64,000 nucleotides of DNA from Ascarosepion bandense (GCA_037127315.1 JBBBDQ010001027.1:4387001-4451000); one strand, 5' to 3'; positions 10,040 to 19,904 are shown, numbered from the stretch's first letter. Numbers and translations are program-made. Notes: generated from the letters alone by a model not told the origin.

Positions 10040-11004
10040 CCTTTGAGATTTCACTCGCCCAATTGACTTAGTTGATTAAAAACTTAATTGGGCGATTAAA
10101 GTTTATTGCTTTACTCACCCACGGTCGATTAAAAATCTCGCAAATATAAAAAAAGAAAATCTGATTCCTTTTACAACTGAAAGGTGTGCCATTGAAGATT
10201 CACAAGTTACTTACAATGACATTATTGAACTCTTTGGTCTTATGCATGACAACTAATTTAAAGACAGTGACATCTTGCAATCATCAAAGCAATATCTGAT
10301 AAATGGAATCTTGTCTCACTTTTATCATCTAGGTCAGTGTAAACATTCATTTAATTAATGCTCCCAAAGTGGAGCCAAAATTTCTCTGCCATGATGCTCA
10401 CAGATTTTTAGAAACTCATTTGGAAAAATATCATCCTTGACTGAACATCTGTATTTTCTCTCTGCTTATGAAACGTAAAAATGAACATTTGAATGAAAGA
10501 AAAAAAAATATACATACTTCTTTCAACCACGCACCGAAAAACAAATTTTCAAGTAATTTTTTTTATAGAAAATTGTTGAGAAAATCAGATTTGTTATTTT
10601 TTATTATCTATGAAATGGAGGTTGTAGTCAAACAGAAGAAAAAAACTACGAATTTAGGTACCGCCACACAATTGCAAAAATTAAACAAAAAACAGCATAT
10701 CATGATGTTAAAATGGCTCAAACCTAATAAAAACAAAGTTTTATCATGAAAATGTTTATGCTATTATTAAGAGGAAAGATCAAATCTTGTTGTTATTATT
10801 TTTTAAAAAATTTTAAATCCTTTTTAACACGGTCAAAATTTTAATTAAAATTTCATTTTTTGTTTTTCATCAGGGATTCATACTATGTTTACGTAAGGGG
10901 ACTATTTCGAAAATGGAGTTGGTCGAGTAAAATGATTTTGGAGGGAGTAAATTTTTCCTCATTCTCCACCGCTGGTCGAGTGATCTTTTTCAAATCTCAA
11001 AGGC

Positions 11005-11006
<2 letters not shown>
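10037..11006. mobile_element. Non-autonomous DNA transposon with inverted ends, TA-flanked
   Basis: The left end GCCTTTGAGATTTCACTCG (10039) and right end CGAGTGATC...AAATCTCAAAGGC (to 11004) are inverted repeats sharing GCCTTTGAGATTT and the CACTCG box. Both sit in TA repeats, consistent with TA target sites. An internal inverted pair CGCCCAATT/AATTGGGCG lies at 10058-10094. The 93-codon ORF at 10468-10749 is low-complexity Lys/Asn-rich and I do not regard it as a transposase. Confidence 0.6.
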
Positions 11007-11039
<33 letters not shown>

Positions 11040-11040
<1 letters not shown>

Positions 11041-11500
11041 AGAGAGAAATAATAAGCTAAAACATAAAAAAAGAAATTTACTCTATTACCTATAATAATT
11101 GCCATAAGAAAAACATTGGAGAAACCTCAAGAAATTTAAATAAAAATTATATGACCACAAAAGGGATCTTTTAGAAAACAACTCATTAAATGCTTTAGTT
11201 GCTCACTATAACGAGACTGACCATCATTTTTAGAAATACTACATTAATTATAAGTGATAACAATTTACTAAGACAAAAGTGTATAAAAAGTACTTTAATT
11301 GCTAGATCATTCACAGTAAATTTGCATCCAGGTTCTAACAACATTTCACCTTTCTTGGTAGATATGTGGGATATTTAATAACAAAAATTATAAAAAATAT
11401 AGACGATAAGAAAACGAAATTGTTTAGATAATATACTATGTACCTCCACTAATTTACTGAAAAGACAGCTTAGTGTGAAGAAAAAAGGCTCCAAACTTTA
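11040..11500. other. AT-rich sequence, nothing recognised
   Basis: No ORF, RNA or repeat that I can support. Local A and T runs only. Confidence 0.4.
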
Positions 11501-11509
11501 TAAAAATGA

Positions 11510-12180
11510 AGTGATTTTTTGTCAAGATGTTTATGTTATTATTAAAAAAAAAAACAAAAAAAAAAATCAAAGGTTTTTTTTATTGTTTTGAAAATTTTTT
11601 AAGCTTTTCTAGCATGTTAAAGATTTTAGTTAAAAATCTTGTTTTTTTTTGTCAACATGTGTCCAAATTTTTACTGGAGTTTACTATGGATAATGTAATA
11701 TTATGAAACACATACTTTCTGGTGAAAAAGACATTACTTTCAAAAAAATAAAATAATTATTGGATTTTAATGAAACTTTCAAGGCTTATTCACAAATGAA
11801 TTAAATTAGTTTTTAAATTATTATTTTTAGAAAATCTTGATAAAAATATGATCTTTTTACATCTGTTACCCAAACTTCATGTAATTTCATGAAATTTCAA
11901 GAAATTATATTCTGTTTGGAAAATTTGTTTTATGAGTTGAATGCAGAATTCCTTGAGGAATGTAAATCATCTATTTTTTTTTTTTCCAAACAACCTCTTT
12001 TCCGAAAACCTGCTCCAAATAGTAAAATAAAAAATGCAATAAAACTATGATATTATTTAATTAGTTTTTAATTGGTTTTTAAAAATATATATACTGAGGA
12101 CATTATAATCTGATGTCATTTTTCAATGAATAACAAATTTTTACAAGAGTTTCAAAATTTTTTGAAAATATTCTTCAAAG
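11510..12180 (+). repeat. About 700-bp AT-rich repeat, plus copy of an inverted pair
   Basis: Shares ordered blocks in opposite orientation with 15440-16250. One is GGATTTTAATGAAACTT followed by TTCACAAATGAAT (11760-11810 versus the reverse at about 15935-15975). Another is ATGCAATAAAACT (about 12032 versus 15700). Identity is moderate with many indels, so it is either an old pair of transposon copies or the long inverted ends of one element now split by insertions. Confidence 0.55.
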
Positions 12181-12349
12181 CCTTGTTCCAGGTAGCTTAT
12201 TAAGTTATTAAGTGAAGACTATATTTACTAATCAAAAGCTATAAAGCTAATACAAATCTTTGAGCCAAATTATATAAATTCTAGTCAACCATACTTATCT
12301 TATGAACAGTATTCATTTTTATTTCTGTGTATATCCTTGTTAGAATTAA

Positions 12350-12500
12350 TAAGAAACAATGCTTCATCCAATAAAACATGGACATGAAAGCAAATGTTAG
12401 TTAAAAATTAACAATGGATAATAATTCTTGATTTAATAAAACAAAGATGAAAGTAAACATTTGTCAAAAATTAATAATAATGGCTGTCAGTACTGTTGTG
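12350..12500 (+). repeat. Degenerate ~75-bp repeat, remnant block 1
   Basis: Units contain TTTAATAAAACA, GATGAAAGTAAAC and a TTAATAATAATGG-type end. Related units recur at 13960-14070, 14700-14810, 16310-16680 and 17530-17590, interrupted by a Helitron, a LINE end and SINE-like repeats. Confidence 0.5.
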
Positions 12501-12995
12501 GATCTTAGTTGCAAATTTGTTATAACAAATCTTAACTCAAATCTTTAGTGCAAATTTGTAGTGACTGGTTTGGTCAGAAGTAAGACACGGAAAACAGAAG
12601 GTATTAGTATAATGTTGTGGAGTAGTTTTTCGTACTGAAAGTTATAATCATGCTATGTTGGTTACTAATCGACTTAATACACCCAAAATGTTAAGAGTTT
12701 GGTAATCTTCCACTGTAAGCTGACTCCTTAGCATTCAACTAACTGCCGACTAATATCAACTGCCTAGTAGCTCTACTGAACCCTAATAGAACTCTCCAGA
12801 ACTTCCCAAGAACTTCTTGAGTTAACTTCCTGTTAATATAGGAGAGAGAGTACATTATCTGAGGAATATGTGTGTTTCCCCATAACATATACACAGAGTA
12901 AGAGTTAGTAATTAAGTAAATAGAAATAAGTTGTAGTGACTGGTTTGGCCGGAAGTAAGACAAGGAACAGTGTATTAGTATAATGAGAACATATA
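12500..12995. other. Unclassified sequence with short direct duplication
   Basis: A block around TAGTGACTGGTTTGG.CAGAAGTAAGACA occurs at 12566-12610 and again at 12933-12985, just before the Helitron. Nothing coding was recognised; the minus ORF at 12739-12963 has no family resemblance. Confidence 0.35.
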
Positions 12996-13307
12996 TCTAA
13001 ATCTAAACTTATTTATAAATGGAACTTTGTCTGTGTGTGTGTCTGTTCATTACCTATAGACTCCGAAACAGCTGAGCCGATTTTCTTGAAAATTTACACA
13101 GTTGTAATATAAGCGTCTGCGAGTGTTCTTAGCTAGGTTTTGTGTCAAGCTACTCCCGATAAATATCGAAAATCGATAATTGAAAAAATCGGGTTATAGA
13201 AGGAGTAGTCAGATTTTAATCAAATTTGATACACTCATAGACAAAGACATTAGAAACGATATTCAGAAGTTTCAAGGTTGCAGTTCCTACAATAGTGCAG
13301 AAAATTG

Positions 13308-13363
<56 letters not shown>

Positions 13364-13749
13364 GCAAGATGTTTGTGCGTGTGTCTGTTTATCTGCCTGT
13401 ATGTCTGTATTTTTTTCAGCCCTTTTATTTTAGTTTTTGCTTCAAGTTTGGCTCTAAGTAGGTATAATTGTAGTTCTTAGTCTCAGCCATGATACAATTT
13501 ACTCAGAGGACTTATTTAGCCTTCAAAATTCAGTTTACGATGAAAAAAACTTATTTGATATTGATTCCAAGAAATCAACATTTGACTTGCATCCATTCAT
13601 TTTTCTTTCAGTCTACAGTTTCGCTTTAACTGAAAACAACTATTGCTTTTTAGTCTTTTGTGCCAACATCCAAAGAGTCTGAGCTCCAGGACCATGAATT
13701 AGTTTTAAAGCTTTCATTACATCCGAGCAGCGCCGGGCTATACTGCTCG
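12996..13749 (+). mobile_element. Non-autonomous Helitron, copy 2
   Basis: Starts TCTAAATCTAAAC and ends CGCCGGGCTATACTGCTCG, so the terminal CTAG is mutated to CTCG. It has the full internal set: the TATAGACTCCGAAACAGCTGA block, CGATAA palindromic motifs, a long TA microsatellite at about 13310-13360, and the GTTTCGCTTTAACTG block. No protein coding. Confidence 0.75.
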
Positions 13750-14089
13750 TACAGAGTAAGTGTTAGTAACAAGTAAAATAGAATTAAGCCCGAACAGTAC
13801 AGTTACGCTGCTTACTGCTTGACTAGTAGCTGGCTTTAACCGCATACTAGCTGTGTACTTAACTGCCCACTTAACTACCTCTGGAAGTCATGCAAGTAAT
13901 TATATATAGTAAGAGGAACAGTCCATTCCTCATAGAAGGGCAGCACAACAACTACTTAATTTAATAAAACACAAAAATAAAAGTCAATCCTTGTATTTAT
14001 TAATAGTGATGGCTGATAATGCTTTATCTAAGAAGACATGAGGCTGAAAGCAAATTATCAAAAAAATGACGAATCTTGTCATAATTTCT
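13750..14089. repeat. Unclassified spacer plus degenerate ~75-bp repeat block 2
   Basis: 13750-13960 shows nothing I recognise. 13960-14070 holds two degenerate units (TTTAATAAAACACAAAAAT and AGAAGACATGAGGCTGAAAG) of the family at 12350. Confidence 0.45.
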
Positions 14090-14700
14090 AGGGTTCTCAG
14101 AATATTCTTGCTGTACCATCCGCCCATGTATTGAGTACTGCTGCCACATCTGGTCGGGTGCCCCTTCTATTCTCCTCGGGTTCTTGACAAAATACAGTGA
14201 AGATTCTGTAATGTGATTGATACCGACTTGGCAGACCACCTGCAGTCACTCTCTCACCGGCGTGACGTGGCTTCCCTGTGCCTCTTCTATAAATACTTTC
14301 ATGGCTTTTGCTCTGACGAACTTAAATCACTGGTGCCCCCTAGATGTGAATACTAGATTGGCAACTAGGTCGCACCCTTTTACAGTGAAACCGATGAAAT
14401 GTAACCGCAATTTCTACTCCAACAGCTTCTTTTCTCGCACTTCCCGCCTGTGGAATTCCCTACCACATGCTTGCTTCCCCGACGGCTACAACCTCCAGGA
14501 GTTTAAATGTAAGGTCAATAGACACCTCCTAACACACTAACTCACACCCACTCTCTCCAACTCTCTCCCTATGTACATCCTAAGTCATCTATCACCCTTC
14601 TTCTGACATTTCCCATACCCAATCCCTCTATGTAACCCCCTGCGCTATAGTGGCAGTGGAATGCCTTGCTTGGGGTGACACGATTAAAAAAAAAAGTTGA
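14090..14700 (+). pseudogene. LINE C-terminal domain and 3' UTR, plus strand
   Basis: Pieces in order, over several frames: IRPCIEYCCHIWSGAP (about 14120), LSHRRDVASLCLFYKYFHGF (about 14250-14310), CSDELKSLVPPR, then RLATRSHPFTVKP, FYSNSFFSRTSRLWNSLPHA and DGYNLQEFKCKVNRHLL (to a stop at 14540). This C-terminal region follows the RT core in CR1/Jockey-like LINEs of many invertebrates. The 3' UTR ends CTTGCTTGGGGTGACACGATT plus A10. It is 5'-truncated, with frameshifts near 14210 and 14340. It is a different family from the LINE at 1-3 kb, whose C-terminus is an RNase H type. Confidence 0.8.
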
Positions 14701-15439
14701 CTTCATCTAAATCACAAAGATGAAAGTAATTCCTAGGTACAAATTAATGGGTGACAATGCTTCAGTTAAAAAAAAACGTAAAAATTAAAGTAATATGGCA
14801 TTATTAATTTTAGATTTTATTTACTTTCATTTTCATGTTTCATTAAATTAAATATTAACCATTACTTTTTAATTTTGTCTTTATATTTTCTAAAATAGGT
14901 ACCCCTAGTCATTTTTCTAAATTTAAATTTAAATTTTAAAAATAAATAAGTTATCTTCAAGCTTGAAAATTAGCTTTAATTGAAAGCTAACGGATTAAAT
15001 TTACTAATTTCAGTAAGCAAAATACCCTGGTGTATTTTAAACCGAAATTATATTGATTGGAATAAAAATTTATTAATTTTTATTTTTAATATCTACTTTT
15101 CATATTATTTTTAGGTAACTCTACAAATTGTGAATTTCACTATTATTTTTTTAACAAAATTAAAAAATTAGGAATTAAAATGTAAAAGTTGCTTTAAATG
15201 TTTAAGGAATGACTCATAAAACAGGCTGTTGAATTTGATAAACGTCTTGATGAGACTTGAATCAGAATCAAAGTGCGGTTTCTGTTGTTTTCCATGTAAG
15301 GGAAATAATCCAAAACACTTGTAAATTTGTAAATAAATACGATCCCCCATGGAAACTTGTTATGACCCCTATGGAACATCGTACTTAAATGAACATATTT
15401 ATTTACACACAAAAAAATTTTTTTAATTATTTTAAAAAT
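14701..15439. other. AT-rich spacer, one degenerate ~75-bp repeat block
   Basis: 14700-14810 carries repeat block 3 of the 75-bp family. The rest is A/T-run DNA without features I can support. Minus-strand ORFs at 15168-15412 look fortuitous. Confidence 0.4.
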
Positions 15440-16250
15440 ATACGGTGGGAAAAACTTTTATTAAATTTTTTATTATTTGATAGGCAGTATAATCATCAAT
15501 TCTTAACTAATAAAATAAATCACTCAGTTCCTTAAAAGATTTTAAAAACTTTATGAATTATTATAATAAAAAAAGGAAAACAATAATTCTTTCAAAATTT
15601 TATTAGTAATCGAAAAAAATTTTTTTCTTCAGACTATAATGTCCTTAATTTTTATTATTTATTCCAGTAATTTAAAGTTTATCAAATTAAATTATATCAA
15701 AGTTTTATTGCATTTTTTATATTTCTCTTCGTATCTTGAATGATAATTTTAAATAAAAAAATACATGATTTATATTTCCCGATGAGTTCTGCGTTTAACT
15801 AATAAAAAAGTAATTCGCAGAAAATTAATATTTATCAAAATTTCATGAATTTACGTGGAGGAGGGGTAACAGTTAAAAAAATTTTTTTTCATCAATATTT
15901 TAAAAAAATAATAATTTCAAAAATAATTTTATTCATTTGTGAATGAGTACTGAAGTTTCATTAAAATCCGACAATTATTTGATTTTTGCGAGAATTTCCA
16001 AATTAATGTTTGTCACCGAAAAAGTGAGTTACGTAAAAAATTACGTAATCGATTGTAAACAGTTGTAAGATTTTCTGTAATGCCAACTCAAATCAAAACC
16101 AACTTTTCTGCCAAAATTTCGAACATGTTAAAAAGGGATTAAAAGATTTTATAAAATAAATAAAAGTGACTTTGATCTTTCCTCTTCATAATATTATAAA
16201 CAGTTTGGATAGAAAAAGTTCGTTTTATTAAGTTTTGAACCTTTTTAAAT
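15440..16250 (-). repeat. About 700-bp AT-rich repeat, minus copy of the inverted pair
   Basis: The reverse-orientation partner of 11510-12180 (shared blocks given there). Its outer part (16080-16250) also resembles the end of the TIR element near 10750-10850: AAATTTTGACCG/AAATTTCGAACA, and an AGAGGAAAGATCAAA-type block read in reverse at 16170-16190. Confidence 0.5.
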
Positions 16251-16309
16251 CATACTATGCTGGATTATTTGTGATGTAATGGAGGTACCTATTCTAAAAT
16301 GAATCATTG

Positions 16310-16670
16310 TCCTCCATCATTGTTGATCTGTAATTATTTATTTTCATCTTCATGTTTCGTTAAATTAAATATTATCATCCATTATTATTTACTTTCGTCT
16401 TTATATTTTCTGACAATTCTTAATTTAATAAAACATGAAGATGAAGGTAAAAACTAGTAAACAAATAATAATGGTTGACCATACATAAATTGATAAAATA
16501 TGAAGTTGAAAGTAACAAATAGTAAAAAATTAATAATTATAGTTGACCAAAACGTAATTTAATAAATTATGAAGTTAAAACTAAATTCTTGTTACATGTT
16601 AATAATGATGGTTGACAATGCTTCGCCTAAGAAAAGAAGATGAAAGTAAATACTAGTTAAAAATTCATAA
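16310..16670 (+). repeat. Degenerate ~75-bp repeat, block 4
   Basis: Four to five poorly conserved units with TTTAATAAAACATGAAGATGAA, ACTAGTTAAAAATT and GATGGTTGACAATGCTTC. This is the best remaining stretch of an array that other insertions have broken up. Confidence 0.55.
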
Positions 16671-16671
16671 T

Positions 16672-16947
16672 GTGTGATACACGCTTGGGCGATCATGTCT
16701 CGAAAGAGACATGACTGACTGGGCAGAAGATTATCCTGCAGTAGGTTGCCATTGCTTTCTGCGGTAGACTGGTTGCCGACCAAGGCTATAGAACCCAATC
16801 TGTCCTGTTATTTTACTCAGAGCTAGAGAGAGAAGAGATGTATTATATTTTAAGTGGGGGATCAATTTATTACTTCATAAAAATATAAAACTGATCCCCC
16901 ACTTCATGCCCAGCAGAAGGCTTAATTATGTTTCCAACTATTATATT
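16672..16947 (+). mobile_element. Tetraloop SINE-like repeat, copy 2
   Basis: Contains the perfect hairpin CATGTCTCGAAAGAGACATG (16694-16713), GACTGACTGGGCAG, GGTTGCCATTGCTTTCTG, and a distal inverted repeat GTGGGGGATCA / TGATCCCCCAC (16856-16899). Copies 2, 3 and 4 lie head to tail. Confidence 0.75.
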
Positions 16948-17235
16948 CAGTCAGTCAGTTAAGTGCCATACGTGATATGACTGAAAGAGACATGACTGAC
17001 TGGGCAGAAGATTATCCCGCAGTAGGTTGCCATTGCTTTCTGCGGTAGACTGGTTGCCGACGAAGCCTATAGAACCCAATCTGTCCTGTCATTTGACTCA
17101 TAGGTAAAGGGAAAAGAAATCTATTATATTATTATGTAGTAATTAGTGGGGGACCGGTTTCCTATTGTTATGAAGTAATCAACTGATCCCCCACTTTATG
17201 AACAATATAAGCCTTAATCATTATTCCAAATATCA
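16948..17235 (+). mobile_element. Tetraloop SINE-like repeat, copy 3
   Basis: A tandem neighbour of copy 2, starting CAGTCAGTCAGTTAAGTGCCATACGTGAT. The left arm of the hairpin is lost (TGATATGACTGAAAGAGACATG), but the distal GTGGGGGA/TCCCCCAC pairing remains at about 17152-17196. Confidence 0.7.
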
Positions 17236-17535
17236 TATTCAGTCAGTCAGTTAAGTGCCATACGTGATACACGCTTTGAGCGATCATGTCTCGAAAGAGA
17301 CATGACTGACTGGGCAGAAGATTATCCTGCAGTAGGTTGCCATTGCTTTCTGTGGTAGACTGGTTGCTGACCAAGGCTATAGAACCCAATGTGTCCTGTT
17401 ATTTAACCCATAACTGGAAGGAAGAGACGGATTAATACCTTTTCCAAGGGTATTTGCGCGTAAGTGAATGCAATGAATTCAGCTGGAATTCGAACTCGGC
17501 TCCCCGATTTCTCGTTCCGAGCCGGTAAATCCTAG
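17236..17535 (+). mobile_element. Tetraloop repeat copy 4 fused to inverted tRNA-like SINE body
   Basis: The first part (to about 17402) has an intact CATGTCTCGAAAGAGACATG at 17285-17304. After CCTGTTATTT it continues directly into the reverse of the tRNA-like SINE body: AACCCATAACTGGA, GGATTAATACC, and GGAATTCGAACTCGG, the inverted B box. The same junction recurs at about 49250. Confidence 0.7.
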
Positions 17536-17800
17536 TTACATATTAATAATGATGGTTGATAATGCTTCATCTGAGAAGTCACAAATATGAAAGTAACTCC
17601 TATTAGTGGATAATCCTTTTAGACTGTATGGTTAGTAGGAGTTGAAGTTGAGGTATTTTCGGGTAAATATTAACTTCTTATATACAAAACAAATGTCTCA
17701 AAACCTTGCTCTGTTCAGGATATTAGTATATCCATGAATATTAATTAGTTGGGTGTTGTTTTCTCTCTTCATTGTGAACTGTTTTGTACCGAAAGACATG
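17536..17800. other. Unclassified spacer
   Basis: A last degenerate 75-bp unit at 17530-17590, then sequence with no support for a gene or RNA. Confidence 0.35.
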
Positions 17801-17805
17801 ACTTA

Positions 17806-17840
17806 CCTCGGAATTTAAAACGAGTGCGAATATGTCTTGC
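17806..17840 (-). other. Candidate small exon or Penelope splice donor
   Basis: On the minus strand, a T-rich tract and TTACAG precede 34-35 bases starting GCAAGACATATTCGC and ending TTCCGAG, followed by a consensus donor GTAAGT. A similar donor context (TTTTCGAGGTAAGC) occurs on the minus strand at about 20373-20386. It could be a host micro-exon, an intron within a Penelope terminal repeat, or chance. Confidence 0.25.
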
Positions 17841-17931
17841 CTGTAAGATAATAACAAAAAAAAGAAAGATGGCCGCTACTGAAGACACATTTTATGCGTG
17901 ACTATCTCGTCCAAAAGGAGACGATATTTGC

Positions 17932-17990
17932 ACGCATGCAAATTTTGGCCGTCTTGGAATGGCATAAAAAGCGGGTGCCAGCGCTGCCTC
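17932..17990 (+). promoter_or_regulatory. Octamer plus TATA-like promoter module, copy 1
   Basis: GCATGCAAATT (octamer ATGCAAAT at about 17936) lies about 25-30 bases upstream of GGCATAAAAAGC. A parallel layout occurs at 20511-20560. The downstream sequence (CAGTTCGGATTCTCTCGG) has no ORF of note. Promoter activity is inferred from motifs only. Confidence 0.35.
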
Positions 17991-18239
17991 AGTTCGGATT
18001 CTCTCGGTGGACAGTGTGTGTCGAAGTTGTGGATTGATAGTGAGATTGAGAAAGAGGATGGTGAAGCAGCTTAGTTGGTGTCCGTTTCAGAACTGCCCTG
18101 TGTAACGCCCCACCCACCCACGAGAAAAGGAAACCTGAAATCCATTTCCTTAAGGCCAAAAGAAAAAGACAACTGGCCTGCCAGCAAGCGAGCATGCACT
18201 GCACCTTTTGTTTCCCCCCTCATCATCATTCATCTTTTT

Positions 18240-19262
18240 TTTTATACTACAAATTTTATTGAGTTCATATGGTCCTGTAGTAGCTGGAACTCCTTCTGGT
18301 GAGACCAGAGTATGAATGCGTCATCTACATATCTTAGCCATAGAACTTTAGTGATGTAGATTCTAATGCCATCTCTTCAAAGTATTCCATGTATAATGAC
18401 GAACACATTGCTAGGCTTCATCTTTCCAGTATATATCTGATACCATTCCGAAGTGTTGTTTGTGTGAAGTAAGATTGCATCTCTGTCTATCCATTAATAT
18501 GCTGGTATGTTCTTCTAGAGATGTGCCTGAGGCCAGTCTCTCCCTGACTATCGATAGTGCCTCCTCCATAGGTACCTTGGTGAACAAACTAAATATGTCC
18601 AAGCTCACAATCTGATTGAATTAGATGAGACCACCTTTGATTATTTCCACAAAGTGAGTAGAGTTTTGAACATGCGATGAGAAATTCCTCTAAGTCAATC
18701 ATATCCACAAGATAATGACTCAGCAGAGGTTGGCATACAAAGCCTTGACAGCTAACAATTAACCCGAGCAAAATACCATCTTCGTGAATTTTGGAGAGAC
18801 CACATAAATGATAGCTTGTGGTAATGTTGTGACAACTGCCTGTGTGTCTTAAGTGGGAAGTGGTCGTTGTTCTTGATTAGGATTTGCAACAGTTTACTTT
18901 CTGTTTTTATTGTAAGAGCTTTCTTTATTGTAGCTACCCTTTCTGATGAGGTCTTCTAATTTTTCTGTATATTCTGTTAGCTCGATCAATACAGTTGCAT
19001 GGCCTTTGTCGGCTGGTTGTATGATGATGTTGTCGTTCCTTGATCTTGATTGCTAGCCTCTGGAATTTTGTGTTTGATTTGGGCAGCTTGATTTCTCCAG
19101 TGTTTGTCTCATTTTCTGTCTTAGCTCAAATGTCAGATGAATGTTCAAGGCCATTTCCTTGATTTAGGCATTGATGCCCAAGTATGGTATCTGCCTAATG
19201 GTTGTTGTGAATTTGAAACCTTTGTTCAGTATATACTCTGCGGAGGCAATCAGTTGATGTTG
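18240..19262 (-). pseudogene. Penelope-like retroelement RT, copy 1 (longest)
   Basis: Minus-strand pieces in N-to-C order: QPADKGHATVLIELTEYTEK (about 18965-19023), a LSKIHEDGILLG segment (about 18760-18800, the PLE LPKIHK motif), then VSLDIFSLFTKVPMEEALSI (about 18545-18610, RT motif A of the SFDVVSLFTNVP type), and LRYVDDAFILWSH (18304-18335; YVDD at 18320-18331, RT motif C). Indels break the frame at least near 18615-18640 and 18780. The GIY-YIG endonuclease expected after the RT is not present; similarity stops near 18240. PLEs copy their RNA into nicked DNA and often leave complex tandem or inverted insertions. Confidence 0.8.
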
Positions 19263-19299
19263 ATGTTAATATATATATATACGCTCTCACACCCTAATT

Positions 19300-19600
19300 G
19301 AGCACTCTAGACGAAAGGTAGACTTTGAAAAACAGTAGCCACTCTAGCGTGTACGCATCGCTCATTCAGTAAAAATGAATTTGAGCACTCTAGCTATTGG
19401 GCGCGTAATATGATATGCGAGAAAAAAAGTGCCTTCTTCCACCGAACGCCCCGTAGCCCAAGGGTAGAGTCGCCGACTGACGCCAATTCGGTCGGGTTTC
19501 GAGCCTGGGTTGTGTAGCAATCGGAGTCTAACCGTACTGATGAGCTGTGATACAGCGAAACAGATCTGTCTGCGGATGGCAATAATATATATATCCGAGT
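19300..19600 (+). mobile_element. SINE-like unit with tRNA-type Pol III promoter and hammerhead ribozyme
   Basis: A tRNA-like stretch has an A-box-like TAGCCCAAGGGTAG (from about 19454) and a B-box-like GGTTTCGAGCC (about 19495-19505), one base longer than the GGTTCGANNCC consensus. About 30 bases downstream begins the hammerhead ribozyme. The arrangement recalls schistosome Sm-alpha repeats, where a Pol III promoter drives a ribozyme-bearing repeat. Boundaries are not clear: TA repeats flank both sides (about 19270-19282 and 19584-19593). Confidence 0.5.
19532..19575 (+). ncRNA. Hammerhead ribozyme (type I, minimal stem III)
   Basis: All conserved core parts are present in order. Stem I 5' strand CCGTA (19532-19536); CTGATGA (19537-19543); stem II GCTGT/ACAGC with a GAT loop (19544-19556); GAAA (19557-19560); stem III ACA/TGT around GATC (19560-19569); the GTC cleavage triplet ending at C19570; and stem I 3' strand TGCGG (19571-19575), which pairs with CCGTA through one G-U. 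A distal stem I helix is possible between TCGGA (19521-19525) and TCCGA (19594-19598). The predicted cut is after 19570. Stem III (ACAGATCTGT) is palindromic, as in retrozyme and Penelope hammerheads thought to work as dimers. Confidence 0.85.
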
Positions 19601-19693
19601 GGGTACAGAACGAAGAAAGAAATTTTTCCGTCCAAAACATTAATTTAAAACAGTACTCGATATATGATGTATAGAGCTGTGAACATTTATTCT

Positions 19694-19848
19694 AAATTAT
19701 GTTTTAGAACATGTACATAATTTTTTCTATATATGTCCTCTTCTCTACAATCATATGTTTGTTTCAATGTTCAACATTGGAACAAACATATCTTTGTAGA
19801 GAAGAGGACATATATAGAAATAATTATGTACATGTTCTAAAACATAAT

Positions 19849-19850
<2 letters not shown>
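19694..19850. repeat. 157-bp near-perfect palindrome
   Basis: The left arm from AAATTATGTTTTAGAACATG pairs with the right arm ending CATGTTCTAAAACATAATTT, around a centre near 19772 (TGTTCAACA). Each arm is about 75 bp with only a few mismatches. A TA microsatellite (about 19853-19902) abuts the right arm. As RNA it would be one long hairpin. A foldback insertion or an inversion artefact is also possible. Confidence 0.85.

Positions 19851-19904
<54 letters not shown>

Noticed and set aside
10468..10749. 93-residue protein
   Set aside because: Lys/Asn-rich low complexity inside an AT-rich non-autonomous transposon, with no motif.
17880..18240. First exon of a gene downstream of the octamer/TATA module
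   Set aside because: No ORF with family resemblance and no clear splice donor on the plus strand.
18949..18975. CTGATGAGG as a second hammerhead
   Set aside because: No GAAA or pairing stem II follows within range.
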